Of a stretch of DNA of 22,289 bases, positions 1 through 6,820 are shown one piece after another. The stretch is from the NCBI GenBank assembly GCA_045604705.1, contig JAZUOO010000058.1:1-22289 (forward strand), in the 5' to 3' direction. Below the pieces are notes generated by a model. That model had not been told where the DNA came from. It searched no databases and saw only the letters and a program-made list of their open reading frames with translations. The stretch comes from SIG622 sp045604705 (GTDB taxonomy: Bacteria > Bacillota > Clostridia > Oscillospirales > CAG-382). Both the position numbers and the translations under genes were made by a program. How positions within the stretch are numbered: the first letter of the stretch is position 1; every line of letters starts with the position of its first letter.

Positions 1-58
1 ATGCTAATTTTTCTTCTTTAGTATGGTGTGTATTTGTTCCACCTTTTGGTCTTCCCAT
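1..58 (-). CDS. Start of probable IS3-family transposase orfA (partial, runs off the window)
   Basis: Nineteen codons are visible from an ATG at 58 down to the window edge, reading MGRPKGGTNTHHTKEEKLA. A G-rich ribosome binding site (AAAGGGG) lies about 10 nt upstream on the minus strand. From memory, a short 'GRPKGG.N...KEEKL' N-terminus leading into a helix-turn-helix is typical of the first reading frame (orfA) of IS3/IS150-type transposases in Firmicutes, where OrfA binds the element's ends and is fused to OrfB by frameshifting. Only the N-terminus is present, so the HTH cannot be checked. It could instead be another small HTH protein. The strong hairpin directly upstream fits an insertion sequence end. 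Confidence 0.5.
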   Translation of the reverse strand, partial: MGRPKGGTNTHHTKEEKLA

Positions 59-93
59 AAATCTCAACCCCTTTTCTTTAGTATAGCATAAAA

Positions 94-130
94 AATGATG
101 GTAGACACTTTTTTTGTGTCTACCATCATT
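94..130 (-). terminator. 15-bp perfect hairpin with T tract, possible insertion-sequence end/terminator
   Basis: Positions 94-108 and 116-130 are perfect inverted repeats around a 7-nt loop of T (plus strand). Read on the minus strand the stem is followed by six T residues, the form of a Rho-independent terminator. It stands between the ftsH terminator and the transposase start, so it may block outside transcription from entering the element, and it may overlap the element's terminal inverted repeat (GTAGACAC-type). The outer boundary of the element cannot be fixed because the other end is outside the window. Confidence 0.6.
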
Positions 131-166
131 ATATCACTTCACCTATAAGGCGGCTCTTTTTTTTGC

Positions 167-198
167 GAAAAACGGCGGCAGGAAGCTCCCACCGCCGT
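167..198 (-). terminator. Rho-independent terminator of ftsH
   Basis: ACGGCGG (172-178) pairs with CCGCCGT (192-198), with a further 3-bp GGA/TCC inner stem. On the minus strand the stem is followed by TTTTT. It lies 10 bp beyond the ftsH stop codon. Confidence 0.85.
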
Positions 199-208
199 AA
201 ATTTTTTC

Positions 209-1165
209 TTATTGGTTTTCATAGGGCTTTATATCTGAATTTAGAATATCCATAAATTCATCACCGGTTATTGTTTCGTTTATATAAAGATACTGTGCAA
301 GCTTATCCAGCTTATGTTTATTTTCGCGCAGAAGCTTTCTTGCCTTTTCATGCTGCTTGTTGACCAGAGCTATTACTGCTTTATCAATTTCCGTCTGAGT
401 TTCAAGCGAGCAGGAAAGGGAAGCATCACCGCCGAGATACTGATTGTTTATGGTCTCAAGAGCTACCATGCCGATATTCTCATCCATACCGTAACGGGTT
501 ATCATTGCACGTGCAAGCTTTGTTGCCTGCTCAATGTCGTTTGATGCTCCCGTGGTGATGTACCCTACCGCAATTTCTTCGGCAGCTCTTCCGCCTGTAA
601 ATGTCGCTATCTTGTTTTCAATCTCTTCTTTGGACATAAGATAGTGATTGCCTTCTTCAACCTGCATTGTGTATCCGAGGGCTCCTGATGTTCTCGGAAT
701 AATGGTTATCTTCTGTACCGGCGCAGAATTATCTTGCATTGCCGCCACAAGGGCGTGTCCTATCTCATGGTAAGCGACTACCATTTTTTCTTTGTCCGTT
801 AGTATTGAGTTTTTCTTCTGATAGCCTGCTATAACGACTTCAATGCTTTCCTCCATGTCAGACTGATTTGCTGCATGACGTCCGCTTCTGACAGCACGCA
901 GAGCCGCTTCGTTGACGATATTTGCAAGCTCCGCACCGGAAGCACCGGAAGCCATTCTCGCTACCTTGTTGTAATCAATATTACCGGTAGTTTTAATTTT
1001 CTTTGCGTGAACTTTAAGTATTTCCTCTCTGCCCTTAAGATCCGGAAGTTCAACCGGAACTCGTCTGTCAAACCTTCCGGGACGTGTAAGTGCGGGGTCA
1101 AGGGATTCGGGTCTGTTGGTTGCCGCAAGAATTACAACTCCCGTGTTTCCCTCGAAGCCATCCAT
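209..1165 (-). CDS. ftsH: ATP-dependent zinc metalloprotease FtsH, C-terminal part (separated by a frameshift)
   Basis: This is the C-terminal two-thirds of FtsH, the membrane-anchored AAA+ protease that degrades misassembled membrane proteins and some regulators. The frame matches FtsH from about 1279: the bases upstream of 1165 read APCIVFIDEIDAIGKK (Walker B) and NDEREQTLNQLLTEMDGFEG. It continues with the second region of homology (AATNRPESLDPALTRPGRFDRR, arginine fingers) and the zinc-protease motif HEIGH in VAYHEIGHALVAAM, about residue 425 of the joined protein. The in-frame ATG at 1165 is internal and not a true start. Joined with the fragment at 1258-2049 the protein would be about 613 aa, normal for FtsH. 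A terminator follows at 167-198. Confidence 0.9.
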   Translation of the reverse strand: MDGFEGNTGVVILAATNRPESLDPALTRPGRFDRRVPVELPDLKGREEILKVHAKKIKTTGNIDYNKVARMASGASGAELANIVNEAALRAVRSGRHAANQSDMEESIEVVIAGYQKKNSILTDKEKMVVAYHEIGHALVAAMQDNSAPVQKITIIPRTSGALGYTMQVEEGNHYLMSKEEIENKIATFTGGRAAEEIAVGYITTGASNDIEQATKLARAMITRYGMDENIGMVALETINNQYLGGDASLSCSLETQTEIDKAVIALVNKQHEKARKLLRENKHKLDKLAQYLYINETITGDEFMDILNSDIKPYENQ

Positions 1166-1257
1166 TTCGGTAAGCAGTTGATTTAGAGTTTGCTCGCGTT
1201 CGTCGTTGCCGCCTGCGATATGACCGTCTCTTTTTTTACCTATCGCGTCGATTTCAT

Positions 1258-2049
1258 CTATGAATACGATACAGGGGGCTTTTTCCTAGCCTGCTTAAAG
1301 AGATCACGAACCTTGGATGCACCCATACCGACAAACATTTCGACAAATTCCGAACCGGACATTGAGAAAAACGGAACATTCGCTTCACCTGCAACTGCCT
1401 TTGCAAGCATTGTTTTACCGGTACCGGGAGGTCCTACGAGAAGAATACCCTTGGGCATCTTTGCACCAATCTCCTCATATTTTTTCGGATTGTGCAGATA
1501 GTCAACAATCTCCGTAAGATTTTCCTTAGCTTCATCCTCACCCGCTACATCGTCAAATTTTATACCGCCGGAGGATTTTACGTATATCTTGGCATTACTC
1601 TTGCCGAGATTGAACATCATGGAATCTCCGCCGCCCATTTTCTTTGTCATATGACGCGTTAAGAGCTGACCGAGCAGGAAGAATATACCAATTGGCAATA
1701 TCCAATTAAAAATAAAGCTGAGAATAGGGGAGGCTTCTTCAATAATTTCTGTTTTGAACTTTGCTCCCGATTCATGAAGTCTTCCTACAAGTTCAAGATC
1801 AACATTGATGATGCCTGTCTTGTAGATGCTCTCGCCGTTCTTTTCGGTGAACAGTATACGGTTACTTTCAATTACAACCTCATCTATCTTTTTTTCTTCC
1901 GTCATGGTGATAAATGTACCGTAGTCAACTTCCTTAATACTTCTTTCACGCACATTCGGCATTATCAAAAGATTAAGTATGAAGATAACGGCAAGACCGA
2001 TGGCATAATAAAACAGTATTGATTTCTTTGGCTTTTTTATCTCGTTCAT
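1258..2049 (-). CDS. ftsH: ATP-dependent zinc metalloprotease FtsH, N-terminal part (ends at a frameshift)
   Basis: This fragment has the FtsH membrane anchor: a first TM helix near residues 11-29, an extracytoplasmic region, a second TM near 108-128, then the AAA linker GIKFDDVAGEDEAKENL and Walker A GPPGTGKT at residues 206-213. The pore-loop region FVEMFVGMGASKVRDLF is intact. The frame leaves FtsH after KQARKK and stops 10 codons later. Adding one A to the A5 run (plus-strand T run at 1280-1284) restores RKKAPCIVFIDEID and joins it to the downstream fragment. The start ATG at 2049 has AAGGA upstream. Whether the break is real, a sequencing error or recoding cannot be settled from this sequence. 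Confidence 0.92.
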   Translation of the reverse strand: MNEIKKPKKSILFYYAIGLAVIFILNLLIMPNVRERSIKEVDYGTFITMTEEKKIDEVVIESNRILFTEKNGESIYKTGIINVDLELVGRLHESGAKFKTEIIEEASPILSFIFNWILPIGIFFLLGQLLTRHMTKKMGGGDSMMFNLGKSNAKIYVKSSGGIKFDDVAGEDEAKENLTEIVDYLHNPKKYEEIGAKMPKGILLVGPPGTGKTMLAKAVAGEANVPFFSMSGSEFVEMFVGMGASKVRDLFKQARKKPPVSYS

Positions 2050-2081
2050 TTCTTTCCGTCCTTAAAATATTCAATAACATA

Positions 2082-2087
2082 ATTATA
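2082..2087 (-). promoter_or_regulatory. Candidate -10 box for ftsH
   Basis: A perfect TATAAT on the minus strand lies 32 bp upstream of the ftsH ATG. No good -35 box is visible 17 bp further upstream (TTTTTC there), so the assignment is tentative. Confidence 0.4.
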
Positions 2088-2091
2088 CATC

Positions 2092-2370
2092 CTATCTGTT
2101 ACCCGAAAAAGCATTTAATGTGTATTTGTAGTGAAAGTATGATGAATTATACCGCACCCGGATTTTATCCGAAATGTGGCAAGCGAGGCATAACATAGGT
2201 GAGTATGTATTCAATATTATCCTTAACGCAAGCTCTGTACAGATACTGAAGGCAATCGTTCTCACGTACCTGCATAATATATGTTGAATCTCCAACATCA
2301 AGACGGAAGATGTTTTTACAGGATTTTTTCCGTTTTGTCAGTAGATTTGATGTATAAAAACGATATTAAT
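2092..2370 (-). other. sigG-ftsH intergenic stretch; possible remnant of a small coding region
   Basis: This stretch between the sigG terminator and the ftsH promoter has no convincing gene. One minus-strand frame from about 2360 to the TAA near 2166 is open for roughly 60 codons and reads protein-like (FRLDVGDSTYIMQVREND, then CLQYLYRACVKDNIEYILTY), but its only ATG is internal and lacks a clear ribosome binding site. A 69-codon ORF in another frame of the same strand looks like a chance ORF. I do not recognise either. It could be a decayed gene or noncoding leader. Confidence 0.25.
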
Positions 2371-2399
2371 AAAAAGAAAAGGAGCGTCCCAAACGCCCC
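2371..2399 (-). terminator. Rho-independent terminator of sigG
   Basis: GGGGCG (2394-2399, minus) pairs with CGCTCC (2381-2386) with one G-U pair and a 7-nt loop, followed on the minus strand by TTTTCTTTTT. It begins about 35 bp after the sigG stop. Confidence 0.85.
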
Positions 2400-2434
2400 G
2401 AAAAACAAATTCTTGATTATAAATGCTTAATTTG

Positions 2435-3217
2435 TTAAGTGATCTGCTTCTTGATTTTCAACAGAGCCCCCTTTTCAAGCCTTGACACCTGTGCCTGACT
2501 TATATCTATTTCCTTTGAAACCTCCATCTGAGTTTTACCGTCATAAAAGCGCATCATAATGATTCTCTTTTCCCTCGGAGACAGCTTAGATATTGCCTGA
2601 CTCAGTGCGATGCTTTCAAGCCATGCTTCATCCGTGTTTTTTGTATCGCAAAGCTTGTCCATGATATATATGGAGTCGCCGTTATCGGAATATACGGGAT
2701 CAAAGAGTGAAATGGGATCAACAATTGCGTCAAGGGCACAGGCTACTTCTTCCTTAGTACTGTCAAGTACCTTTGCTATTTCCTCAATCGTAGGTTCACG
2801 TTCAAGCTTTTTTGAAAGATCTTCCTTTGCCTGAAGTGCCTTGTATGCAAGGTCCCTTATCGACCTGCTGACTCTGATGCTCGAATTATCCCTGAAGAAT
2901 CTTCTAAGTTCCCCGAGTATCATCGGAACCGCATAGCTCGAAAACTTGACGTCAAAGGCGTCACTGTCAAAGTTGTCTATAGCCTTTATAAGCCCGATAC
3001 AGCCGACTTGAAACAGATCGTCCGGATTCTCGCCACGCCTTGAAAATCTCTTTATAACGCTCAAAACAAGCTTCAGATTACCGTTTATCAGTTCTTCCCG
3101 GGCTTCTTCATCACCTTTTTTGACTCTTGCAAGAAGCTCTGTCTTTTTTTCCTCGGTCAACACTTTGAGCTTTGATGTGTTAACACCACATATTTCTACT
3201 TTTCCGCTTACTGCCAT
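2435..3217 (-). CDS. sigG: RNA polymerase sporulation sigma factor SigG
   Basis: SigG is the late forespore sigma factor that turns on genes for spore DNA protection, germination receptors and spore maturation after engulfment. The 260-aa protein has the characteristic SigG start KVEICGVNTSKLKVL, region 2 (ELINGNLKLVLSVIKRF, then DDLFQVGCIGLIKAIDNFD and KFSSYAVPMILGELRRFFRD, covering core binding and -10 recognition), region 3 (IRVSRSIRDLAYKAL) and region 4 with a helix-turn-helix (MRFYDGKTQMEVSKEIDISQ) that reads the -35. Length and motifs are normal. The ATG at 3217 has GGAG 8 nt upstream. It is flanked by terminators on both sides, so it is monocistronic here rather than behind sigE as in Bacillus. 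A SigF/SigG-like promoter precedes it. Confidence 0.93.
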   Translation of the reverse strand: MAVSGKVEICGVNTSKLKVLTEEKKTELLARVKKGDEEAREELINGNLKLVLSVIKRFSRRGENPDDLFQVGCIGLIKAIDNFDSDAFDVKFSSYAVPMILGELRRFFRDNSSIRVSRSIRDLAYKALQAKEDLSKKLEREPTIEEIAKVLDSTKEEVACALDAIVDPISLFDPVYSDNGDSIYIMDKLCDTKNTDEAWLESIALSQAISKLSPREKRIIMMRFYDGKTQMEVSKEIDISQAQVSRLEKGALLKIKKQIT

Positions 3218-3248
3218 ATATTTGTCTCCACGTTTTTCATTGTATAAT

Positions 3249-3278
3249 AATTATTTCCGAAAAATGTGAGCTTCATTC
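3249..3278 (-). promoter_or_regulatory. Candidate SigF/SigG-type promoter of sigG
   Basis: On the minus strand GAATG (3274-3278) is followed after 15 bp by GGAAATAATT (3249-3258). The second element fits the SigF -10 form GGnnAnAnT, and GAATG fits the SigG -35 form (G-A/C-A-T-A/G). The start codon lies about 31 bp downstream. In Bacillus sigG is first read by SigF and then by itself, which fits this arrangement. The match is by eye and the motif is degenerate. Confidence 0.35.
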
Positions 3279-3296
3279 GGCTTATTTGATTTTTGG

Positions 3297-3331
3297 AAAA
3301 AGAAAATCCGTCCCCGAAGTTGAGAACGGAT
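3297..3331 (-). terminator. Rho-independent terminator of glmS
   Basis: On the minus strand ATCCGTTCTC pairs with GGGGACGGAT (10 bp with two G-U pairs) around AACTTC, followed by TTTTCTTTTT. It starts 9 bp past the glmS stop and separates the glm operon from sigG. Confidence 0.8.
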
Positions 3332-3339
3332 ATAATAAT

Positions 3340-5172
3340 TTATTCAACGGTAACCGACTTTGCAAGATTTCTTGGCTTGTCAATATCGCAACCGCGAAGA
3401 TCGGCTGTATGGTATGCAAGGAGCTGGAATGCCGATGCTGCAAGAATACAAGTAAGTCCCTCGTCCATATGGGGAACGGTAATTACATCACGACAGACAT
3501 CCGCCGGAATACAGATTTCTTCATCGCATATCACGGTAATATCCGCACCTCTTGCTTTTACTTCTTTTATATTGCTGAGAGTCTTTTCAAAAAGAGTCTT
3601 TTCGGTAACAATGGCTATTACTGGAGTCCCGTTTTTGATGAGAGAAATTGTTCCGTGCTTCAATTCTCCCGCAGCATAAGCCTCGCTGTGAATGTATGAT
3701 ATTTCTTTAAGCTTTAAGGACGCCTCAAAGGCAAGGTGTGCGTCAATTCCTCTGCCGATAAAGAATATGTTTTCATGTCCGGCTATTTTTTGACATATCT
3801 CTTTTATTTTTTCCGAGAACAGCAGTGTATCTCTGATCTTTGATGGTACAACCTCCCGGAGCAGCTCATAATATTTATCCGCCTCATTTTGAGAAAGACA
3901 GCCTTTATCATATGCAAGTTTCAGTGAAATTAAGTATAAGGTACAGCACTGAACTGTATATGCCTTGGTACTTGCGACGGCAATTTCAGGACCTGCCATA
4001 GTATATAATACTCCGTCCGATTCCCTCGCAAGAGTTGAGCCTTTTACATTTACAACAGATAAAGTATAAAGTCCCGCCTTTTTCGCAAGCCTTAATGCTG
4101 CAAGCGTATCTGCCGTTTCACCGGACTGGGAGATGGCAATAAATATATCATCGGTGTCGAGTATGGGGTTCTTATACCTGAATTCCGATGCGACCTCGAC
4201 ATTTGCTTGTATCCTTGCATATTTTTCAATATAATACTTTCCGACAAGTCCTGCGTGCATCGCCGTGCCGCAGGCTACAATATGGATGCGTCTGCATTTT
4301 TTAATTTTACCCTTGCAAAGACCGGGAATTTCAAAGCCGTATATACCGCTGCTTATCAATGACGTAAGAGTTCTTGATACCGCTTCCGGTTCTTCATAAA
4401 TTTCTTTTATCATAAAGTGAGGAAATCCCGATTTTTCAGCCCCGTCAAGACCGTATTCGATTTTTACCGATGGTTTTTCTATTCTGTTTCCGTTACAGTC
4501 CGTGAACAGAATCCCGTTTTCGGCAAGTGTTGCAATTTCACCATCATTCATTATAAAGATTTCATTTGTGTGCTCAAGCACCGCCGGTATATCCGAAGCG
4601 ATAAAACATCCATGCTCTGAGACTGCGCATATAAGGGGACTGTCCTTTTTTACCGCAAATATCTTTCCGGGAAAATCTCTGAACATGATTCCGAATGCAT
4701 ATGATCCGGTAATTTCCGCAAGGGCGTTTTTTATTGCCGTCATCGGATCTTTATACTCGCGGTATTTACTGTCGATAAGAACACACGCTACTTCTGTGTC
4801 CGTCTCCGAAACAAAAGTGTAGCCTTTTTGGGAAAGACTGTCTTTTAGCTCCGTGTAATTCTCAATAATTCCATTGTGGACAAGAGAAACATTTTCTGTA
4901 GTGTGCGGATGAGAATTTATGTCAGACGGTTCACCGTGAGTTGCCCATCGTGTGTGTCCCGTTCCGCAGGTAGAACTGAGATTCGGATGCTCCTTTGAAA
5001 GCTTATCCTCTGTTGCATCGATCCGTCCTTTTGACTTGATTGTTGTTATATTGTTCTTTACAAAAACCGAAATACCGGAGGAGTCATATCCCCTGTACTC
5101 CAATGCCTGTAGTCCTTTTATGAGTATCGGAACGGCATTTTTCCGCCCCGTATAACCGATTATGCCGCACAT
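3340..5172 (-). CDS. glmS: Glutamine--fructose-6-phosphate aminotransferase (isomerizing)
   Basis: GlmS makes glucosamine-6-phosphate from fructose-6-phosphate and glutamine, the first committed step to UDP-GlcNAc and peptidoglycan. The frame extends to a TTG at 5178, but the start is set at the ATG at 5172 because the family needs Cys2 as the N-terminal nucleophile (MCGIIGYTG) and AAGG lies upstream. The N-terminal glutaminase domain (about 1-220) has HTRWATHGEPSDINSHPH. Two SIS sugar-isomerase domains follow, with SQSGETADTLAALRLAK and EAYAAGELKHGTISLI. The C-terminus KPRNLAKSVTVE is the family's conserved tail. Length 610 aa is normal. Expression should be controlled by the ribozyme immediately upstream. 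Confidence 0.96.
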   Translation of the reverse strand: MCGIIGYTGRKNAVPILIKGLQALEYRGYDSSGISVFVKNNITTIKSKGRIDATEDKLSKEHPNLSSTCGTGHTRWATHGEPSDINSHPHTTENVSLVHNGIIENYTELKDSLSQKGYTFVSETDTEVACVLIDSKYREYKDPMTAIKNALAEITGSYAFGIMFRDFPGKIFAVKKDSPLICAVSEHGCFIASDIPAVLEHTNEIFIMNDGEIATLAENGILFTDCNGNRIEKPSVKIEYGLDGAEKSGFPHFMIKEIYEEPEAVSRTLTSLISSGIYGFEIPGLCKGKIKKCRRIHIVACGTAMHAGLVGKYYIEKYARIQANVEVASEFRYKNPILDTDDIFIAISQSGETADTLAALRLAKKAGLYTLSVVNVKGSTLARESDGVLYTMAGPEIAVASTKAYTVQCCTLYLISLKLAYDKGCLSQNEADKYYELLREVVPSKIRDTLLFSEKIKEICQKIAGHENIFFIGRGIDAHLAFEASLKLKEISYIHSEAYAAGELKHGTISLIKNGTPVIAIVTEKTLFEKTLSNIKEVKARGADITVICDEEICIPADVCRDVITVPHMDEGLTCILAASAFQLLAYHTADLRGCDIDKPRNLAKSVTVE

Positions 5173-5235
5173 AGGCAAAACCTTAAAAGGGTATGCATGG
5201 TCGGAATGTGAGAGCCTTTGAACACATATGCATAT

Positions 5236-5400
5236 CCTTTTTAACCTTTATTAAATTTCAGCACTGCATGACTTTTGTTCCCCGGTTACCCGAGTGTTTG
5301 TATCATTCATAACGACAGACTGTATGCCGGGAGGTACCCGCCGAAAACTTCGATAAACCTCCGCCTCGTTAACCAACGCAAATTGGTCTGGCGCCGGCTC
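5236..5400 (-). promoter_or_regulatory. glmS glucosamine-6-phosphate-responsive self-cleaving ribozyme
   Basis: The 5' leader of glmS matches the glmS ribozyme. On the minus strand the core begins GCGCCAGA at 5394, followed by P1 (ACCAA/TTGGT around TTTGCG), then the conserved TTAACGAGG, the GTTTATCGA region, TTTTCGGCGG and CTCCCGGC. A 3' region follows with CTCGGG/CCGGGG pairing and the A-rich end before the GlmS ribosome binding site. By analogy with the known ribozyme, cleavage would fall between 5395 and 5394. GlcN6P acts as the cofactor, and in Bacillus the cleaved downstream mRNA with a 5'-OH is degraded, giving feedback repression. The base at -1 is G here. The 3' limit is approximate. 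Confidence 0.93.
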
Positions 5401-5407
5401 TTTGTGT

Positions 5408-5434
5408 GAGATAAAGCCGCATGGACCTTATCTC
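5408..5434 (-). other. 11-bp hairpin between the glmM stop and the ribozyme cleavage site
   Basis: On the minus strand GAGATAAGGTC pairs with GGCTTTATCTC (three G-U or equivalent wobble positions) around CATGC. The stem begins inside the glmM stop codon and ends 12 nt before the predicted ribozyme cleavage site. No T tract follows, so it is not a standard terminator. It would form the 3' end of the upstream RNA left after ribozyme cleavage. Confidence 0.6.
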
Positions 5435-6782
5435 AACCGAGTCTTTTCTTAATTGTGTCTGCAACCGAGTTTGCAATATTCTCTATCTGCTTTTTATCCA
5501 TGCCCTCTGTCATAACACGGATAAGAGGTTCGGTTCCCGAGGGACGAACAACTATTCTTCCTGTACCTGAAAGCTGATTTTTTGCATTATCAATTGCTGT
5601 TTTGATATGTGAGTCTGTGTAGAATTTCAGCTTACCCTCGGCAGATACCGTGATATTTATAATAACCTGCGGGTACCTTGTCATAACGGATGCCAGCTCG
5701 GACAACTTTTTGTTTTTCCTTGAAATAACATCAAGAAGCTGAAGTGCCGTGAGCTGTCCGTCGCCTGTTGTCGCATAGTCTCTGAATATAACGTGTCCGG
5801 ACTGCTCACCGCCGAATCTGTAATCTTCAAGAAGCATTTCTTCAAGAACAAATCTGTCGCCGACCTTTGTGGGAATAAATTTTATATTGTTCTCATCGCA
5901 GAACTTTGTAAACCCGAAGTTTGTCATGATAGTACCGACAACTGCGTTCTTGTTTAGTTTCCCTCTTTCACGAAGATCAAGAGTGCATATAGCCATGATA
6001 AAGTCACCGTCTATTACATTTCCAAGCTCGTCAATACACAGACATCTGTCCGCATCACCGTCAAAAGCAATGCCAAGGTCACACTTGTTGTCAAGCACAT
6101 ATTTTGTAAGACTTTCAAGATGTGTCGAACCGCAGTCCTTGTTGATGTTTATTCCATCTGGAGTATTGTGCATAATTGTAACATCAGCACAAAGTCCTTC
6201 AAAGAGCTTTTCCGCCGTTTTTGACGCTGAACCGTTTGCACAGTCAACCGCAATTTTAAGTCCTGAAAGCTTTGAACGGATTGTTGAGCGAAGATGAGAA
6301 ATATAATCGTCAACTGCAGTATCCGAATAAGTTATCGTTCCGATTTCACAGTCTGTTACAACACTCGAGGCGAGATTGTTGTAGATGATAAGCGTTTCTA
6401 TTTGTTCTTCAAGTGCGTCAGGAAGTTTAAATCCGTCTGAGCTGAAAATTTTGATTCCGTTGAAGCTTGCGGGATTGTGAGACGCAGAAATCATAATACC
6501 TGCATCAGCATTGTACTTACCTACAAGATACGCAACCGCAGGAGTTGGTAGAATACCCAGCACAATAACATCAGCACCTACGGAGGTAACTCCGGCGCAT
6601 ATAGCGGAAATTAGCATATCAGATGATATTCTGGTGTCCGATCCTATTATAAATTTCGGACGGTGTTCGATATTTGCCGTAAGTACACAAGCTGCTGCTC
6701 TGCCGATGTTCATTGCAAGCTCACAGGTGAGTGTACCGTTGGCAATACCTCTGACACCGTCCGTTCCAAAGAGTCGTCCCAT
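5433..6782 (-). CDS. glmM: Phosphoglucosamine mutase
   Basis: GlmM interconverts glucosamine-6-phosphate and glucosamine-1-phosphate in the UDP-GlcNAc pathway. The 449-aa protein starts MGRLFGTDGVRG, has the active-site phosphoserine loop ISASHNP (Ser101), the metal-binding loop DGDADR, and the phosphate-binding RPSGTEPLIRV near the C-terminus, in the usual four-domain order and length. The frame is open to a TTG or ATG further upstream, but the ATG at 6782 matches the family start and has AAAGGA about 10 nt before it. It lies 38 bp after the beta-helix protein and just before the glmS ribozyme, so it is the middle gene of an operon. Confidence 0.96.
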   Translation of the reverse strand: MGRLFGTDGVRGIANGTLTCELAMNIGRAAACVLTANIEHRPKFIIGSDTRISSDMLISAICAGVTSVGADVIVLGILPTPAVAYLVGKYNADAGIMISASHNPASFNGIKIFSSDGFKLPDALEEQIETLIIYNNLASSVVTDCEIGTITYSDTAVDDYISHLRSTIRSKLSGLKIAVDCANGSASKTAEKLFEGLCADVTIMHNTPDGININKDCGSTHLESLTKYVLDNKCDLGIAFDGDADRCLCIDELGNVIDGDFIMAICTLDLRERGKLNKNAVVGTIMTNFGFTKFCDENNIKFIPTKVGDRFVLEEMLLEDYRFGGEQSGHVIFRDYATTGDGQLTALQLLDVISRKNKKLSELASVMTRYPQVIINITVSAEGKLKFYTDSHIKTAIDNAKNQLSGTGRIVVRPSGTEPLIRVMTEGMDKKQIENIANSVADTIKKRLG

Positions 6783-6820
6783 TGTTATATATTCCTTTCT
6801 GCCGTAAATCGGCAATCATA

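Noticed and set aside
2092..2301. A 69-codon minus-strand open frame between sigG and ftsH
   Set aside because: Its composition is not protein-like and it lacks a ribosome binding site; another frame in the same place looks slightly better but is also unproven.
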